A DNA stretch of 64,000 bases from Sphingobium lactosutens (lineage in GTDB: Bacteria > Pseudomonadota > Alphaproteobacteria > Sphingomonadales > Sphingomonadaceae), in the NCBI RefSeq assembly GCF_013393185.1, contig NZ_QJQX01000037.1:220046-284045 (forward strand), in the 5' to 3' direction. Shown piece after piece: positions 20,337 through 29,994 of the stretch. Both the position numbers and the translations under genes were made by a program. How positions within the stretch are numbered: the first letter of the stretch is position 1; each line of letters starts with the position of its first letter. The notes under the pieces are model-generated. The model had not been told where the DNA came from. It saw only the letters and a list, made by a program, of their open reading frames with translations, and ran no database searches.

Positions 20337-20531
20337 GCCTGGGGCAACGCGGGCACGCGCTTTTTTGTTTCGCAGATGCAGCGGGATTTGCGGCAAAGGG
20401 TTATTTGCTACCGATCTTATCCTGATGCACCGCAGTTTTCCGCGCGCCCAGCATGGTCCAATGCTTGACGCCCGCTGGCGCCAACCATAGCATCCGTCAC
20501 AGTCTGGTGCAGTATTCGGAGGCATGCTCCC

Positions 20532-21548
20532 ATGGAAGACATCCCCACGGAGCGCGCGCCCGGATACCGCTATCCGAGACGCGACACCGCGCCTTTGATC
20601 CGGCAACTTTCCGTTGTTCCCGACTGGCGCAATGCCCTGCTGCTGATCTTTCAATGGGTCGTCATGATCGCGGCCTGTGTGATCGCGATCCGGGTGGATC
20701 GGGTCTGGGCCTATCTGCTGGCGGGGGTCGTCATCGGATCGCGCATCCAGTGTCTTGCGGTGATGATGCACGAGGCCTGTCACAGGATGCTGTTCAGCAA
20801 TCGTCGCCTCAACGATCTGATCGGCGACATTTTCGTCGCCTATCCGCTGGCGCTGAGCGTGGATCTCTATCGTGTCGCCCATATGGTGCATCACCGCCAC
20901 ACCAACACGATGCGCGACTTTGATTATCGGGTCCAGCGGAAGGATCCCGACCAGCATTTCCCGAAAAGCGGTCGTGAGATGGGGGTGCTGCTGCTGCGCA
21001 GTGTGTTCGGCCTCAACTATTATCGCGTGGCGCGCGCCGGTCGGATCTGGGCGCCTATTGCCAATTTCCACAATCCCCGGCGCTTCGGCTTCGATTATCG
21101 GCTGGGGTTGCGGTTGCGCTATATCGTCTGGGCGGCGCTGGTCTACGGCCTGATCCTGGCGTCGCCGTGGCGCTGGCAGATATTGGGCCTGTTCACGATC
21201 CCGCAGTTCCTCTGGGTGAACGTCTTCAACCGGATCCGGGCGATGGCGGAGCATAATGGTGTCGCCGACGAGCGGGAACTCAACGGCACGCGCACCGTCA
21301 TCCCCACTCTGCTCGACCGGTTCCTGATCGCGCCGTTCAATGTCAGCTATCATCTGGAACATCATCTGTTCCCGTCAGTGCCGGGGCACAATCTGCGGCG
21401 GCTACACAGGCATCTGATGACCGATCCGGTCTATGCGGCGAACGCGCATATCACGCGCGGCTATTGGGGCGTGATCCGGGAGTTGATGCCGCCGCCCGCA
21501 CCTTCAGGCGCAACTGAGCAGGGCGCGGTTGCGGAGGTCAGATCCTGA
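20532..21548 (+). CDS. Membrane fatty acid desaturase-like di-iron protein
   Basis: The 338-aa protein has the three histidine boxes of membrane di-iron desaturases and hydroxylases: HEACH (residues 80-84), HMVHHRH (about 117-123) and HLEHH (about 270). Hydrophobic segments lie at about 36-75 and 195-225. The family includes acyl-lipid desaturases, sphingolipid and carotenoid enzymes, and the substrate cannot be read from the sequence. CGGAGG lies 9 nt before ATG 20532. The upstream 195 nt contain no gene. It is convergent with recG and has no co-transcribed partner. Confidence 0.88.
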   Translation: MEDIPTERAPGYRYPRRDTAPLIRQLSVVPDWRNALLLIFQWVVMIAACVIAIRVDRVWAYLLAGVVIGSRIQCLAVMMHEACHRMLFSNRRLNDLIGDIFVAYPLALSVDLYRVAHMVHHRHTNTMRDFDYRVQRKDPDQHFPKSGREMGVLLLRSVFGLNYYRVARAGRIWAPIANFHNPRRFGFDYRLGLRLRYIVWAALVYGLILASPWRWQILGLFTIPQFLWVNVFNRIRAMAEHNGVADERELNGTRTVIPTLLDRFLIAPFNVSYHLEHHLFPSVPGHNLRRLHRHLMTDPVYAANAHITRGYWGVIRELMPPPAPSGATEQGAVAEVRS

Positions 21549-21562
21549 CGCCGGACCGGCTT

Positions 21563-23626
21563 CTACCCGCCCCTGAGCAATCCCACAGCCGCATCCTTCT
21601 CGAACAGATAGAGGCAGGTCCGCGCCGCCTGCCCGCGTGCGCTGTCGAGGCCGCCGTCGCGCTCGATCAGCAGATGCGCGTCGTCCCGCGCGCTGTCGAC
21701 CAAAGCCGCAACATGCTCGGGCGTTGCGACCTTCAGTTCCGCCTCACCCGACTGGCGCGTGCCCAGCACTTCGCCCGCGCCGCGCAGCTTCAGATCCTCC
21801 TCGGCGATGCGGAACCCGTCATTCGTCTCGCGCATCAGCGCCAGCCGCGCCCGCGACGTCTCGCCCAGCGCATTGCCGCGCAGCAGCAGGCAGACCGACG
21901 GCTTGTCGCCGCGCCCCACGCGCCCGCGCAACTGATGCAATTGCGCCAGCCCGAACCGTTCCGCCCCCTCTATGATGATGAGGCTGCTATTGGGCACATC
22001 CACGCCCACTTCGATCACCGTGGTCGCGACCAGTATCTGCGTGCGGTTGGCGGCGAAGGCCTCCATCGCCGCATCCTTGTCCAGCCCTTTCATCCGGCCG
22101 TGGACAAGGCCAACGCGGTCGCCGAAGCGCATCTTCAGCGACTCCGCCCGCGCCTCGGCCGCGGCCTGGTCGCTGGTTTCGCTTTCCTCGACCAGCGGAC
22201 AAACCCAATAGGCCTGTCCGCCGCCCTCGACATGGCGGGCCAGCGCATCGACCACCTCGTCCAGCCGGCTCGCGGCCATGACGAGAGTCTGGATCGGCTG
22301 GCGCCCCGGCGGCATCTCGTCCAGCCGCGACACCTCCATTTCGCCATAATAGGTCAAGGTCAGCGTGCGCGGGATCGGCGTCGCCGTCATCACCAGCAGA
22401 TGCGGCGACCGCTCCGCCTTGCTCGCCAGCATCATCCGCTGCGCCACGCCGAAGCGATGCTGTTCGTCGATCACCGCCAGACCCAGCGCCTTATATTGCA
22501 CCGCTTCCTGAAAGATGGCGTGGGTGCCGACGAGGATGTCGATGCTGCCATCCGCCAGCCCCATTAGAGTCGCTTCGCGCACCTTGCCCTTCTCACGCCC
22601 GGTCAGGATCGCGATCTCGATCGGCAACCCCGACGCCATTTTCCGCAGCGTCTCATAATGTTGCCGCGCCAGGATTTCGGTCGGCGCCAGCATGGCGCCC
22701 TGCATTCCCGCCTCGACCGCGTTCAGCAGCGCCATCAGTGCCACCAGCGTCTTGCCCGACCCGACATCGCCCTGAAGCAGCCGCAGCATCGGCGTCGCCT
22801 GCGCCATGTCGCCCTCGATTTCACCGATCGCCCGTCGCTGCGCTCCGGTGGGCGCGAACGGCAGCTTCAGCATCGCGCGCAGCCGCCCGTCGCCCTCGAT
22901 CGGAACGCCACGCCGCCGCCGCGACGATTGCCGCACCAGCATCAGCGCCAGTTGCCCCGCGAAAATCTCGTCATAGGCCAGCCGCTCGCGCGCCTTAGCG
23001 TCCGACGGATCGGCATGGACCCGCGCCAGCGCATCCTTCCACGCGGGCCAGTCCTTGCGCGCCAGCAGGCTCGGCTCGATCCATTCGGGCAATTCGGGCG
23101 CGCGAGCCAAAGCCTGCCCCGCAATATCGCGCATCCGGTTGTTGGTCAGCCCTTCCGACAGCCCATAGACCGATTCGCGCGCGGGCACGGTCGCCGCCTC
23201 TTCGGGCGGCAGCACATAGTCGGGATGCACCATCTGGAGATTGTCGCCATAAGCTTCCAGCTTGCCCGACACGAATTTGGGTTCATTGAGCGGCAGCAGC
23301 TTGCGCGGCCAGGCGCTGTTCTTCCCGAAATAGACGAGGGAGACGGTATTGCCCCCCCCGTCCACCGCCTGCACGCGGAACGGCGCGCGCGCGCTGCCGC
23401 TGGCGCGATAATCGACCGGGGTCAGCATCGTACCAATCACCCGGCCCGCATCCGCCATGTCCAGCTCATCGGTCAGGTGCCGGTCCACCCAGCTCACCGG
23501 AATATGGAAGGCGACGTCGACCGCGCGCGCCAGCCCCAGCCGCTCCAGCGGACGGGCGAGCGCGGGGCCGATCCCCTTGAACAGGGATATTTCGGCAAAG
23601 AGCGGATTGAGAATATCGGGTCGCAT
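21563..23626 (-). CDS. recG: ATP-dependent DNA helicase RecG
   Basis: RecG remodels stalled replication forks and Holliday junctions. The 687 aa show the N-terminal wedge domain (about residues 1-250, starting GIGPALARPLERLGL). A superfamily 2 helicase core follows: Walker A LLQGDVGSGKTLVA (about residue 280), DEQH box VIDEQHRFGVAQ, motif III TATPIPRTL, and the C-terminal QLRGRVGR. The TRG-type tail is present (MRETNDGFRIAEEDLKLRGAGEVLG). mfd, a related translocase, lies just across sdhE. Confidence 0.97.
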   Translation of the reverse strand: MRPDILNPLFAEISLFKGIGPALARPLERLGLARAVDVAFHIPVSWVDRHLTDELDMADAGRVIGTMLTPVDYRASGSARAPFRVQAVDGGGNTVSLVYFGKNSAWPRKLLPLNEPKFVSGKLEAYGDNLQMVHPDYVLPPEEAATVPARESVYGLSEGLTNNRMRDIAGQALARAPELPEWIEPSLLARKDWPAWKDALARVHADPSDAKARERLAYDEIFAGQLALMLVRQSSRRRRGVPIEGDGRLRAMLKLPFAPTGAQRRAIGEIEGDMAQATPMLRLLQGDVGSGKTLVALMALLNAVEAGMQGAMLAPTEILARQHYETLRKMASGLPIEIAILTGREKGKVREATLMGLADGSIDILVGTHAIFQEAVQYKALGLAVIDEQHRFGVAQRMMLASKAERSPHLLVMTATPIPRTLTLTYYGEMEVSRLDEMPPGRQPIQTLVMAASRLDEVVDALARHVEGGGQAYWVCPLVEESETSDQAAAEARAESLKMRFGDRVGLVHGRMKGLDKDAAMEAFAANRTQILVATTVIEVGVDVPNSSLIIIEGAERFGLAQLHQLRGRVGRGDKPSVCLLLRGNALGETSRARLALMRETNDGFRIAEEDLKLRGAGEVLGTRQSGEAELKVATPEHVAALVDSARDDAHLLIERDGGLDSARGQAARTCLYLFEKDAAVGLLRGG

Positions 23627-23769
23627 GGCTATCTGCTCCCCCTAGAGCATTTTCGAGGCGGTCGGAACGGCCGCTGGCTCGGAAAATGTGACAACAAATT
23701 GCGCCAGCCGGGACGGTCATACAAATACCCGATCGGCAGGCGGCGCCATGCCCGTTAAAGGAACAAATT

Positions 23770-24036
23770 GTGAACGACAATCCCCAGATGCGCCGCATCA
23801 AATTCCGGGCCTGGCATCGCGGCACGCGGGAGGCGGACTATACGGTCGGCGGATTCTTCGAGCGTTACCATGCCGAATGGGACGCGGAGGAAATCGCCTG
23901 GTTCGAACGCTTCATGGATGAGCAGGACGCCGACATCATCGGCTGGGCGCTCGGCACCATCCCCGTGCCCGAAGTGTGGCAAGGCCCGATGATGGACAAG
24001 TTCCTCAAGCTCGATTTCGTGAAGATCGAAAATTGA
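23770..24036 (+). CDS. sdhE: Succinate dehydrogenase assembly factor SdhE (Sdh5 family)
   Basis: SdhE helps attach FAD covalently to SdhA. The 88-aa protein is the usual length. The family motif RGxxE is seen in WHRGTREAD, followed by DYTVGGFFERY and FERFMDEQDADIIGW, all typical. GTG at 23770 is the start, with AAAGGA about 6 nt upstream. In many alphaproteobacteria it sits between recG (divergent) and mfd, as here. Confidence 0.93.
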   Translation: MNDNPQMRRIKFRAWHRGTREADYTVGGFFERYHAEWDAEEIAWFERFMDEQDADIIGWALGTIPVPEVWQGPMMDKFLKLDFVKIEN

Positions 24037-24039
24037 TGC

Positions 24040-24129
24040 CGTCATCTCCGCGAAGGCGGGGATCCATCTCCTGACGGACCAACTAGGCGAAAGGCCGGGA
24101 GATAGATTCCCGCTTTCGCGGGAATGACG
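24040..24129 (+). repeat. Imperfect inverted repeat of a REP/MITE-like dispersed type
   Basis: The arm at 24040-24072 (starting CGTCATCTCCGCGAAGGCGG) is nearly the reverse complement of the arm at 24097-24129 (ending TTTCGCGGGAATGACG), with a 24-nt centre. Sequences of this type (CGTCATTCCCGCGAAAGCGGG) occur dispersed in many proteobacterial genomes. It fills the sdhE-mfd gap and contains a false ATG for mfd. Confidence 0.75.
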
Positions 24130-24138
24130 AAAAACAGC

Positions 24139-27100
24139 ATGACCGATCTCCAGAAAATCCTGAAGGCGAAGGCGCCGCTCACCCTGTCGGGCGTTCCCGC
24201 GGGTTTCCAGCCCTGGCTGCTGGCCGACATCGCCCGCGCTGCCGGAGTGGGGGGCGGGGCCGCGAATGGCCGCGCCGTCTTCATCGCGTCCGACGAGCAG
24301 TTGATGCGCGCGGTCGCGGATACGGCGCATTATTTCGCGCCGGAGATCGAAATCATCGAAATCCCCGCATGGGACTGCCTGCCCTACGACCGCGCCAGCC
24401 CTTCGCTGCGCGCCGCCTCCGCCCGCCTCGCGGGCCTCTACGCGCTCCAGGCGAAACCCAAGGGGCCGCAACTGGTCGTCACCACGCTGGCGGCGATGAC
24501 CCAGCGCACCCTGACCCCGTTCCGCGTCCGCCAGCTGGTCGCGAAGCTCGCGCCCAAGGAACGGATCGCCATCCAGAAGCTGGCCGAGATGCTCCAGGCT
24601 AACGGCTATGTCCGCACCGACACCGTCCACGACCGGGGCGAATTCGCCATTCGCGGCGGCATCGTCGATCTCTTCCCCGGCGGCGAGGAACAACCGCTGC
24701 GCCTCGACTTCTTCGGCGACGAGATCGAGACGGTCCGCCGCTTCGACCCGTCCGACCAGCGCACGATCGAAAATGTCGAGGGCTTCACCCTCCTCCCCGC
24801 CTCCGAAGCGCTGCTGGACGAGGACACGATCAAACGCTTCCGTCTGCGCTATCGCGAGACGTTCGGCGCGACCGCGACCGGCGACCCGCTCTATCAGGCG
24901 GTCAGCGACGGCCGCCGCCTCGCGGGCATGGAACATTGGCTGCCCCTGTTCGAGGAAAAGCTGGTCCCTCTCGCCGATCATCTGGGCGACGGCGCAGTGC
25001 TGATCCGCGATCATGGCGTCGCCGGCGCGGCGGAATCCCGGTTCGAGGCGATCCGCGACTATCACGCCAACCGTATCCAGGCGAAATCCGCCGATCCCGG
25101 CGCCTATCGCCCGCTGAAACCCGATTCCCTCTATCTCGACGCCGCCGAATGGGACGCCGCCGTCGCCACCCTGCCGATGCACGGCACCACGCCCTTCCAC
25201 GAACCGGAAAGCGCGACCGTGCTCGACTTCTCCGTGGACGGACCTCGCGATTTCGCGCCCGAACGCGCGCAGAACAGCAATATCTACGAAGCCGTCGGCA
25301 AGCATATCGCTGCGCTCCGCCGCGAGAAGAAGAAGGTCGTCATCGCCAGCTATTCCGGCGGCGCGCGTGAACGCCTCTCCGGCCTGCTCGCCGATCATGG
25401 CGTCGCCCGCCTCGCCGCGGCCGACAGCTGGCAGGAAGCGCTGGGCATCGCCGCGGGTGGCAGCGTCACGCTCATGGTCCTCGGCCTCGACCATGGCTTC
25501 ACCGCGCCCGATGTCGCCGTCCTCACCGAACAGGATATGCTGGGCGACCGCCTCGTCCGCCGCGCCAAGCGCAAGAAGAGCGCCGACGCCTTCCTTCAGG
25601 AACTTGCCACCCTCTCGCCCGGCGACCTCGTCGTCCATATGGACCATGGCATCGGCCGCTATGAAGGGCTGACGCAAATCCCGGTGGCGAAAGCCCCGCA
25701 CGACTGCGTTGCCCTCACCTACGCCGGCGGCGACAAACTCTACGTCCCGGTCGAAAATCTCGAAGTCCTCTCCCGCTACGGCTCCGAAAATGAGGGCGTA
25801 ACCCTCGACAAGCTGGGCGGCGAAGCCTGGCAGCGGCGTAAGGCGAAGATGAAGGAGCGCATCCGCGAAATCGCGGGCGAGCTGCTCAAGACCGCCGCCG
25901 AACGCGCCCTGCGCGCCGCCACCGTCGCCGAGCCCGACGCGGCGGGCTATCCCGCCTTCGTCGACCGCTTCCCCTATCAGGAAACGGACGATCAGGACCG
26001 CGCGATCAGCGACGTTGTGGAGGATCTGGGCGCCGGCAAGCCGATGGACCGCCTCGTCTGCGGCGATGTCGGCTTCGGCAAGACAGAGGTTGCGCTCCGC
26101 GCTGCCTTCGTCGCAGCGATGGCGGGAATGCAGGTGGTGGTTATCTGCCCCACCACGCTCTTGGCGCGCCAGCATCACATGAATTTCGAAGAACGCTTCC
26201 GCGGCTTCCCGGTCAATATCGGTCGCCTCTCCCGCCTCGTCCCCGACAAGGAGGCCAAGGCGACCAAGGCGGGCCTGGCCGACGGCACGATCGACATCGT
26301 CGTGGGCACCCACGCGCTGCTCGCCAAGGGGCTGGAGTTCAAGCGCCTCGGCCTCGTCATCGTCGACGAGGAGCAACGGTTCGGCGTCACCCACAAGGAA
26401 CGCCTCAAGTCCCTGAAAACGGACGTCCACGTCCTGACGCTGACGGCCACGCCCATCCCGCGAACGCTGCAAATGGCGATGTCGGGCCTGCGCGAACTAT
26501 CGGTCATCCAGACGCCGCCGGTCGATCGCCTCGCGGTCCGCACCTACATCATGCCCTGGGACGGCGTGGTCATCCGCGAGGCGCTGCTGCGCGAACATTA
26601 TCGCGGCGGCCAGAGCTTCTTCGTCGTACCGCGCATTTCCGACCTCACCGAAGTCGAGGAGTTCCTGCGCACCGAAGTCCCCGAAGTGAAGCCCATCGTC
26701 GCCCATGGCCAGATGAGCGCCACCGACGTCGAAGAACGCATGTCCGCCTTCTACGACAAGCGCTATGACGTGCTGCTTTCCACCACCATCGTGGAATCCG
26801 GCCTCGACATCCCCAGCGCCAACACGCTCATCATCCACCGCGCCGACCGCTTCGGCCTCGCCCAGCTCTACCAGCTGCGCGGCCGCGTGGGGCGCTCCAA
26901 AACGCGCGCCTATGCCTATTTCACGACGCCCGCCAACCGCATCATCACCGAAACGGCGGAAAAGCGATTGAAGGTTCTCTCCGACCTCGACACGCTCGGC
27001 GCAGGCTTCCAGCTCGCCTCCCACGACCTCGACATTCGCGGCGCGGGCAATCTCGTCGGCGACGAACAATCGGGCCATATCAAGGAAGTCGGGTTCGAAC

Positions 27101-27624
27101 TCTACCAGTCGATGCTGGAGGACGCGATCATGGACGCCAAGGCCGGCGGTGTCGGCATCGAGCGGCGCAGCGACAGCTTCTCGCCCCAGATCACCGTCGA
27201 CGCGCCGATCCTCATTCCCGACGATTATGTGCCGGACCTCGACCTGCGCATGGGCCTCTATCGCCGCATCAACGAACTGGAGGACCGCAACGGTCTGGAA
27301 GCGTTTGCCGCCGAACTGATCGACCGCTTCGGCAAGCTGCCGCTACCCACGCAGAACCTGCTCAAGATCATAGAGATCAAGCAGAACTGCCTGATCGCGA
27401 ACATTTCCAAGATCGACGTCGGGCCGAAGGGCGCGCTGGTCAGCTTCTTCGAGGACCGCTTCCCCAAGCCCGCGGGTCTAGTCGCCTATGTCCAGAAACT
27501 CAACGGCGTCGCTCGCCTGCGCCCCGACAGCAAGATCGTCGTCGAACGCGCCTGGCCCGACCCGCAAGCCCGCCTCAACGGCGCGCTGCAACTGTCGAAG
27601 GGGCTGATGAAGGCGGCTGGGTGA
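24139..27624 (+). CDS. mfd: Transcription-repair coupling factor Mfd
   Basis: Mfd removes RNA polymerase stalled at DNA damage and recruits UvrAB. The protein is about 1161 aa, with a UvrB-like N-terminal region (DCLPYDRASPSLRAASARLAGL) and the RNA-polymerase-interacting domain (GDLVVHMDHGIGRYEGL, about residue 495). The RecG-like translocase has Walker A VCGDVGFGKTEVALRAAF and the DEEQ box IVDEEQRFGVTHKERLK. A C-terminal TRCF domain closes it. I start at ATG 24139 (MTDLQKILKAKAPL), because the ATG at 24124 lies inside the inverted repeat and is probably not native. Confidence 0.96.
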   Translation: MTDLQKILKAKAPLTLSGVPAGFQPWLLADIARAAGVGGGAANGRAVFIASDEQLMRAVADTAHYFAPEIEIIEIPAWDCLPYDRASPSLRAASARLAGLYALQAKPKGPQLVVTTLAAMTQRTLTPFRVRQLVAKLAPKERIAIQKLAEMLQANGYVRTDTVHDRGEFAIRGGIVDLFPGGEEQPLRLDFFGDEIETVRRFDPSDQRTIENVEGFTLLPASEALLDEDTIKRFRLRYRETFGATATGDPLYQAVSDGRRLAGMEHWLPLFEEKLVPLADHLGDGAVLIRDHGVAGAAESRFEAIRDYHANRIQAKSADPGAYRPLKPDSLYLDAAEWDAAVATLPMHGTTPFHEPESATVLDFSVDGPRDFAPERAQNSNIYEAVGKHIAALRREKKKVVIASYSGGARERLSGLLADHGVARLAAADSWQEALGIAAGGSVTLMVLGLDHGFTAPDVAVLTEQDMLGDRLVRRAKRKKSADAFLQELATLSPGDLVVHMDHGIGRYEGLTQIPVAKAPHDCVALTYAGGDKLYVPVENLEVLSRYGSENEGVTLDKLGGEAWQRRKAKMKERIREIAGELLKTAAERALRAATVAEPDAAGYPAFVDRFPYQETDDQDRAISDVVEDLGAGKPMDRLVCGDVGFGKTEVALRAAFVAAMAGMQVVVICPTTLLARQHHMNFEERFRGFPVNIGRLSRLVPDKEAKATKAGLADGTIDIVVGTHALLAKGLEFKRLGLVIVDEEQRFGVTHKERLKSLKTDVHVLTLTATPIPRTLQMAMSGLRELSVIQTPPVDRLAVRTYIMPWDGVVIREALLREHYRGGQSFFVVPRISDLTEVEEFLRTEVPEVKPIVAHGQMSATDVEERMSAFYDKRYDVLLSTTIVESGLDIPSANTLIIHRADRFGLAQLYQLRGRVGRSKTRAYAYFTTPANRIITETAEKRLKVLSDLDTLGAGFQLASHDLDIRGAGNLVGDEQSGHIKEVGFELYQSMLEDAIMDAKAGGVGIERRSDSFSPQITVDAPILIPDDYVPDLDLRMGLYRRINELEDRNGLEAFAAELIDRFGKLPLPTQNLLKIIEIKQNCLIANISKIDVGPKGALVSFFEDRFPKPAGLVAYVQKLNGVARLRPDSKIVVERAWPDPQARLNGALQLSKGLMKAAG

Positions 27625-27628
27625 GCCT

Positions 27629-27780
27629 GTCCCGGCGGCAATGGCACGGGGAGCTTCTTCCCCCTGCCGGGGCCGACGCTCTCCAACCGTCGCACTTCAC
27701 ATGCCGTGTCGCGTTCCGGCTGTCGCTGGAATGGCGGCACAGGAAATGTCCCGCAAATGCGGGCTCATTTCCTGCCATTC
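27629..27780. repeat. Tandem stem-loops between convergent mfd and nagZ
   Basis: The clearer stem-loop spans 27729-27780: GAATGGC/GCCATTC, AGGAAATG/CATTTCCT and CCCGC/GCGGG nest around an AAAT loop. An earlier, less regular stem contains GGGGA(GCTTC)TTCCCC near 27656. There is no T-run, so it may be a dispersed palindromic element or a Rho-assisted bidirectional terminator. Confidence 0.55.
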
Positions 27781-27786
27781 ACCCCG

Positions 27787-28800
27787 TCAAGCCGCCACCG
27801 GCTCCAGCAATTGGTCGCGCGTCGCCAGCAATTCATCCAGCGGCGGCTGGTCGCTTCCGCGCGTCACGCTCGCCATGGCGCGATCGAGCCGCGCCCTCGA
27901 CAGGTCGCTGATCTCCGGCAGCGTTTCCACGATGCCGACCATGTCGTCCATCTTGCCGAAGCAGTTGAGCGCCAGGTCGCATCCCGCCGCGATCACGCCT
28001 GCCGCCAGTTCCGGAATGCTGCCCTTGAGCGCCTTCATATCCAGGTCGTCCGACATCAGCAGCCCGTTAAATCCGATGCGCTGGCGGATGATCTCGCCGA
28101 TCACGGTCGGCGACAGGGTGGCGGGCCGTTCCGCATCCCATTCGGTATAGACGACATGCGCGGTCATACCGATCGGCGCGTCGCGCAGCGTGCGGAAGGG
28201 AGCAATGTCCGTTTCCAGCGCATTGAGGTTCGCGTCGACCAACGGCAGTTCCAGATGGCTGTCGACCAGTGCGCGGCCATGGCCGGGGATATGTTTGACG
28301 ATGCCGACCACGCCGCCCTCGGCCAGCCCCTCCAGCACCGCGCGGCCCAGCGCCGCCACCCGCATCGGCTCGGCGCCCAAGGTCCGGTCGCCCATGATGT
28401 CGCTCGCCCCCTCCTGCCGCACGTCGAGCAGCGGCAGCGCGTCCACGGTAATGCCGGCCTCCGCCAGCGTCAGCGCGATCGCCCGCGCATTGGCACGCGC
28501 CGCCGCGATCGCGCTCGAAGGCGCAACGTCATAGAGCCGGTCGAAGATCGCGCCGGGCGGAAAGCTGGGCCAGACCGGGCTTTGCATCCGGGTCACGCGC
28601 CCGCCCTCCTGATCGATCATGATCAGCAGGTCGTCGCGTCCGTGGAGGGCGCGCAGATCGTCGGTCAGCGCGCGCAGTTGCGCCCGATCGACAATATTGC
28701 GCTTGAACAGGATGTAACCCGCCGGCTCCGCCTCGGCAAAGAAGGCGCGTTCGTCGGGGGTCAGGGTTTCGCCGGCAAGGCCGAAGATCACAGGCTTCAT
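27787..28800 (-). CDS. nagZ: Beta-N-acetylhexosaminidase NagZ (GH3)
   Basis: NagZ removes GlcNAc from anhydro-muropeptides in the cytoplasm during peptidoglycan recycling, upstream of AnmK (17 kb here). The 337 aa carry the GH3 signature KHIPGHGRALVDSHLELP (about residues 156-173), whose His/Asp residues supply the acid/base. The catalytic nucleophile Asp lies in LLMSDDLDMKAL. Start ATG 28800 gives MKPVIFGLAGETLTPDER; an upstream ATG at 28875 gives no homologous extension. In related genomes nagZ commonly follows the SPOR-argS pair; here four accessory genes intervene. Confidence 0.94.
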   Translation of the reverse strand: MKPVIFGLAGETLTPDERAFFAEAEPAGYILFKRNIVDRAQLRALTDDLRALHGRDDLLIMIDQEGGRVTRMQSPVWPSFPPGAIFDRLYDVAPSSAIAAARANARAIALTLAEAGITVDALPLLDVRQEGASDIMGDRTLGAEPMRVAALGRAVLEGLAEGGVVGIVKHIPGHGRALVDSHLELPLVDANLNALETDIAPFRTLRDAPIGMTAHVVYTEWDAERPATLSPTVIGEIIRQRIGFNGLLMSDDLDMKALKGSIPELAAGVIAAGCDLALNCFGKMDDMVGIVETLPEISDLSRARLDRAMASVTRGSDQPPLDELLATRDQLLEPVAA

Positions 28801-28877
28801 GCCCACGATCCTAGCGCCCCCCGTGCAACCTGTCGAAGCGCAAATGGCAGGCTGGCCATAACCGGCGGTAGTCACCG

Positions 28878-29939
28878 TCAGGCCGGTATTCGCTCCACCA
28901 CTTCCTCGCGCTCCGCATCCATCATCGCCTGGAGCATCCGCCGCCCCTCCACCGCATTGCGATCGGTCTTGATCAGCAGTTCGTCGGGATGCTCGCCGAC
29001 CACCGCCAGCATCTTCTCGATTTCCTCGGTGGCGAACTTATCCTCTTCCAGCACCGGCCGAAGATAGTCGAACATGAAGTCCATGCCGTCCACATCCTCC
29101 GACGCCATGGCGAAGAAATAGATGCAGCTGCCCGGCGTCGCCGGCGTCACCGCATGATAGACGCGGCTGGTCACGATCGTCTCGCCCGGCCGTTCGGGAT
29201 GATCCTGCGGATAGGCCATGTCGCCAATGCCGGCGTGGAAGCCGGGCAGGTAGAAATCCATCCCCGTCACCCGGTCGATCTTGCCCGCGTAGCGCCCCGC
29301 CGCCGCCATCACGGCGGGCGCATCGGCATTGCGGATAGTACGGCGGCAGCTCAGGAAACCCGGCCGCTTGGTCAGCACTTCCGGCGTCGACGCGTTCTCG
29401 ACCGTGCCGATGCTGCTGGCGTGCAGATAGGCGAGGTGCGACAGGTCGAGCAGATTGTCGTTGAGCAGCTGGTAGCGCCCTTGCACCTCCTGTACATAGA
29501 AAGGCCGCGCCTCCATGCCCGGCATGGTGAAGCCGATCTCCTCCAGATCGGGCAGCAGCGACTCATCCGCCTTGTCCGCATCGCCCATCCAGATCCAGGC
29601 CCAGAGGCCATGTTCGACCAACGGATAACTCGGAATACGGTAAGCCCGCGGTACGAAATCCTGACTTGGAATATCGGTGCACTGGCCATCCGCACCGAAG
29701 GCGATGCCATGATAGCCGCAGACGATGCTGTCGCCTTTGAGGCAGCTCTTGCCGAGCGGGAAATGCCGGTGGGGACAGCGCCCGCCCACCGCGACCGCCT
29801 CGCCATCCTCCTTGCGGTAGAGCACGACCGGCTGGTTCAGGATCGTCCGCGCGATCAGGTCGCGTCCCAGTTCGTTGCGGAAAGCCGCGACATACCAGCC
29901 GTTGCGGACCGCGAAACACCCGTCGCGAAATGGATACAT
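28878..29939 (-). CDS. Rieske non-haem iron oxygenase, VanA/aromatic O-demethylase-like
   Basis: The 353-aa oxygenase subunit should hydroxylate or demethylate an aromatic or alicyclic compound using electrons from a reductase. The Rieske cluster ligands are CPHRHFPLG (about residues 54-62) and CGYHG (about 73-77). The mononuclear iron site reads NLLDLSHLAYLHASS, with two His, and the bridging Asp precedes. GGGAGAGG lies upstream of ATG 29939; the frame extends upstream without motif. A TetR gene and a 39-bp palindromic operator lie directly upstream, so it is probably substrate-inducible. No reductase gene adjoins, so the electron donor is unknown. Confidence 0.9.
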   Translation of the reverse strand: MYPFRDGCFAVRNGWYVAAFRNELGRDLIARTILNQPVVLYRKEDGEAVAVGGRCPHRHFPLGKSCLKGDSIVCGYHGIAFGADGQCTDIPSQDFVPRAYRIPSYPLVEHGLWAWIWMGDADKADESLLPDLEEIGFTMPGMEARPFYVQEVQGRYQLLNDNLLDLSHLAYLHASSIGTVENASTPEVLTKRPGFLSCRRTIRNADAPAVMAAAGRYAGKIDRVTGMDFYLPGFHAGIGDMAYPQDHPERPGETIVTSRVYHAVTPATPGSCIYFFAMASEDVDGMDFMFDYLRPVLEEDKFATEEIEKMLAVVGEHPDELLIKTDRNAVEGRRMLQAMMDAEREEVVERIPA

Positions 29940-29994
29940 GATGCCTCTCCCTGCTCCATGACTCTGGATGCGCCGCTGTCGCGATCTCATCCAG

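Noticed and set aside
20337..21365. Upstream extension of the MscS frame
   Set aside because: It lies opposite the desaturase gene and lacks homology; MscS begins at 20336.
23755..26472. Long minus-strand open frame (about 900 codons) opposite mfd
   Set aside because: High-G+C antisense shadow. It has no motif and runs against a full-length Mfd.
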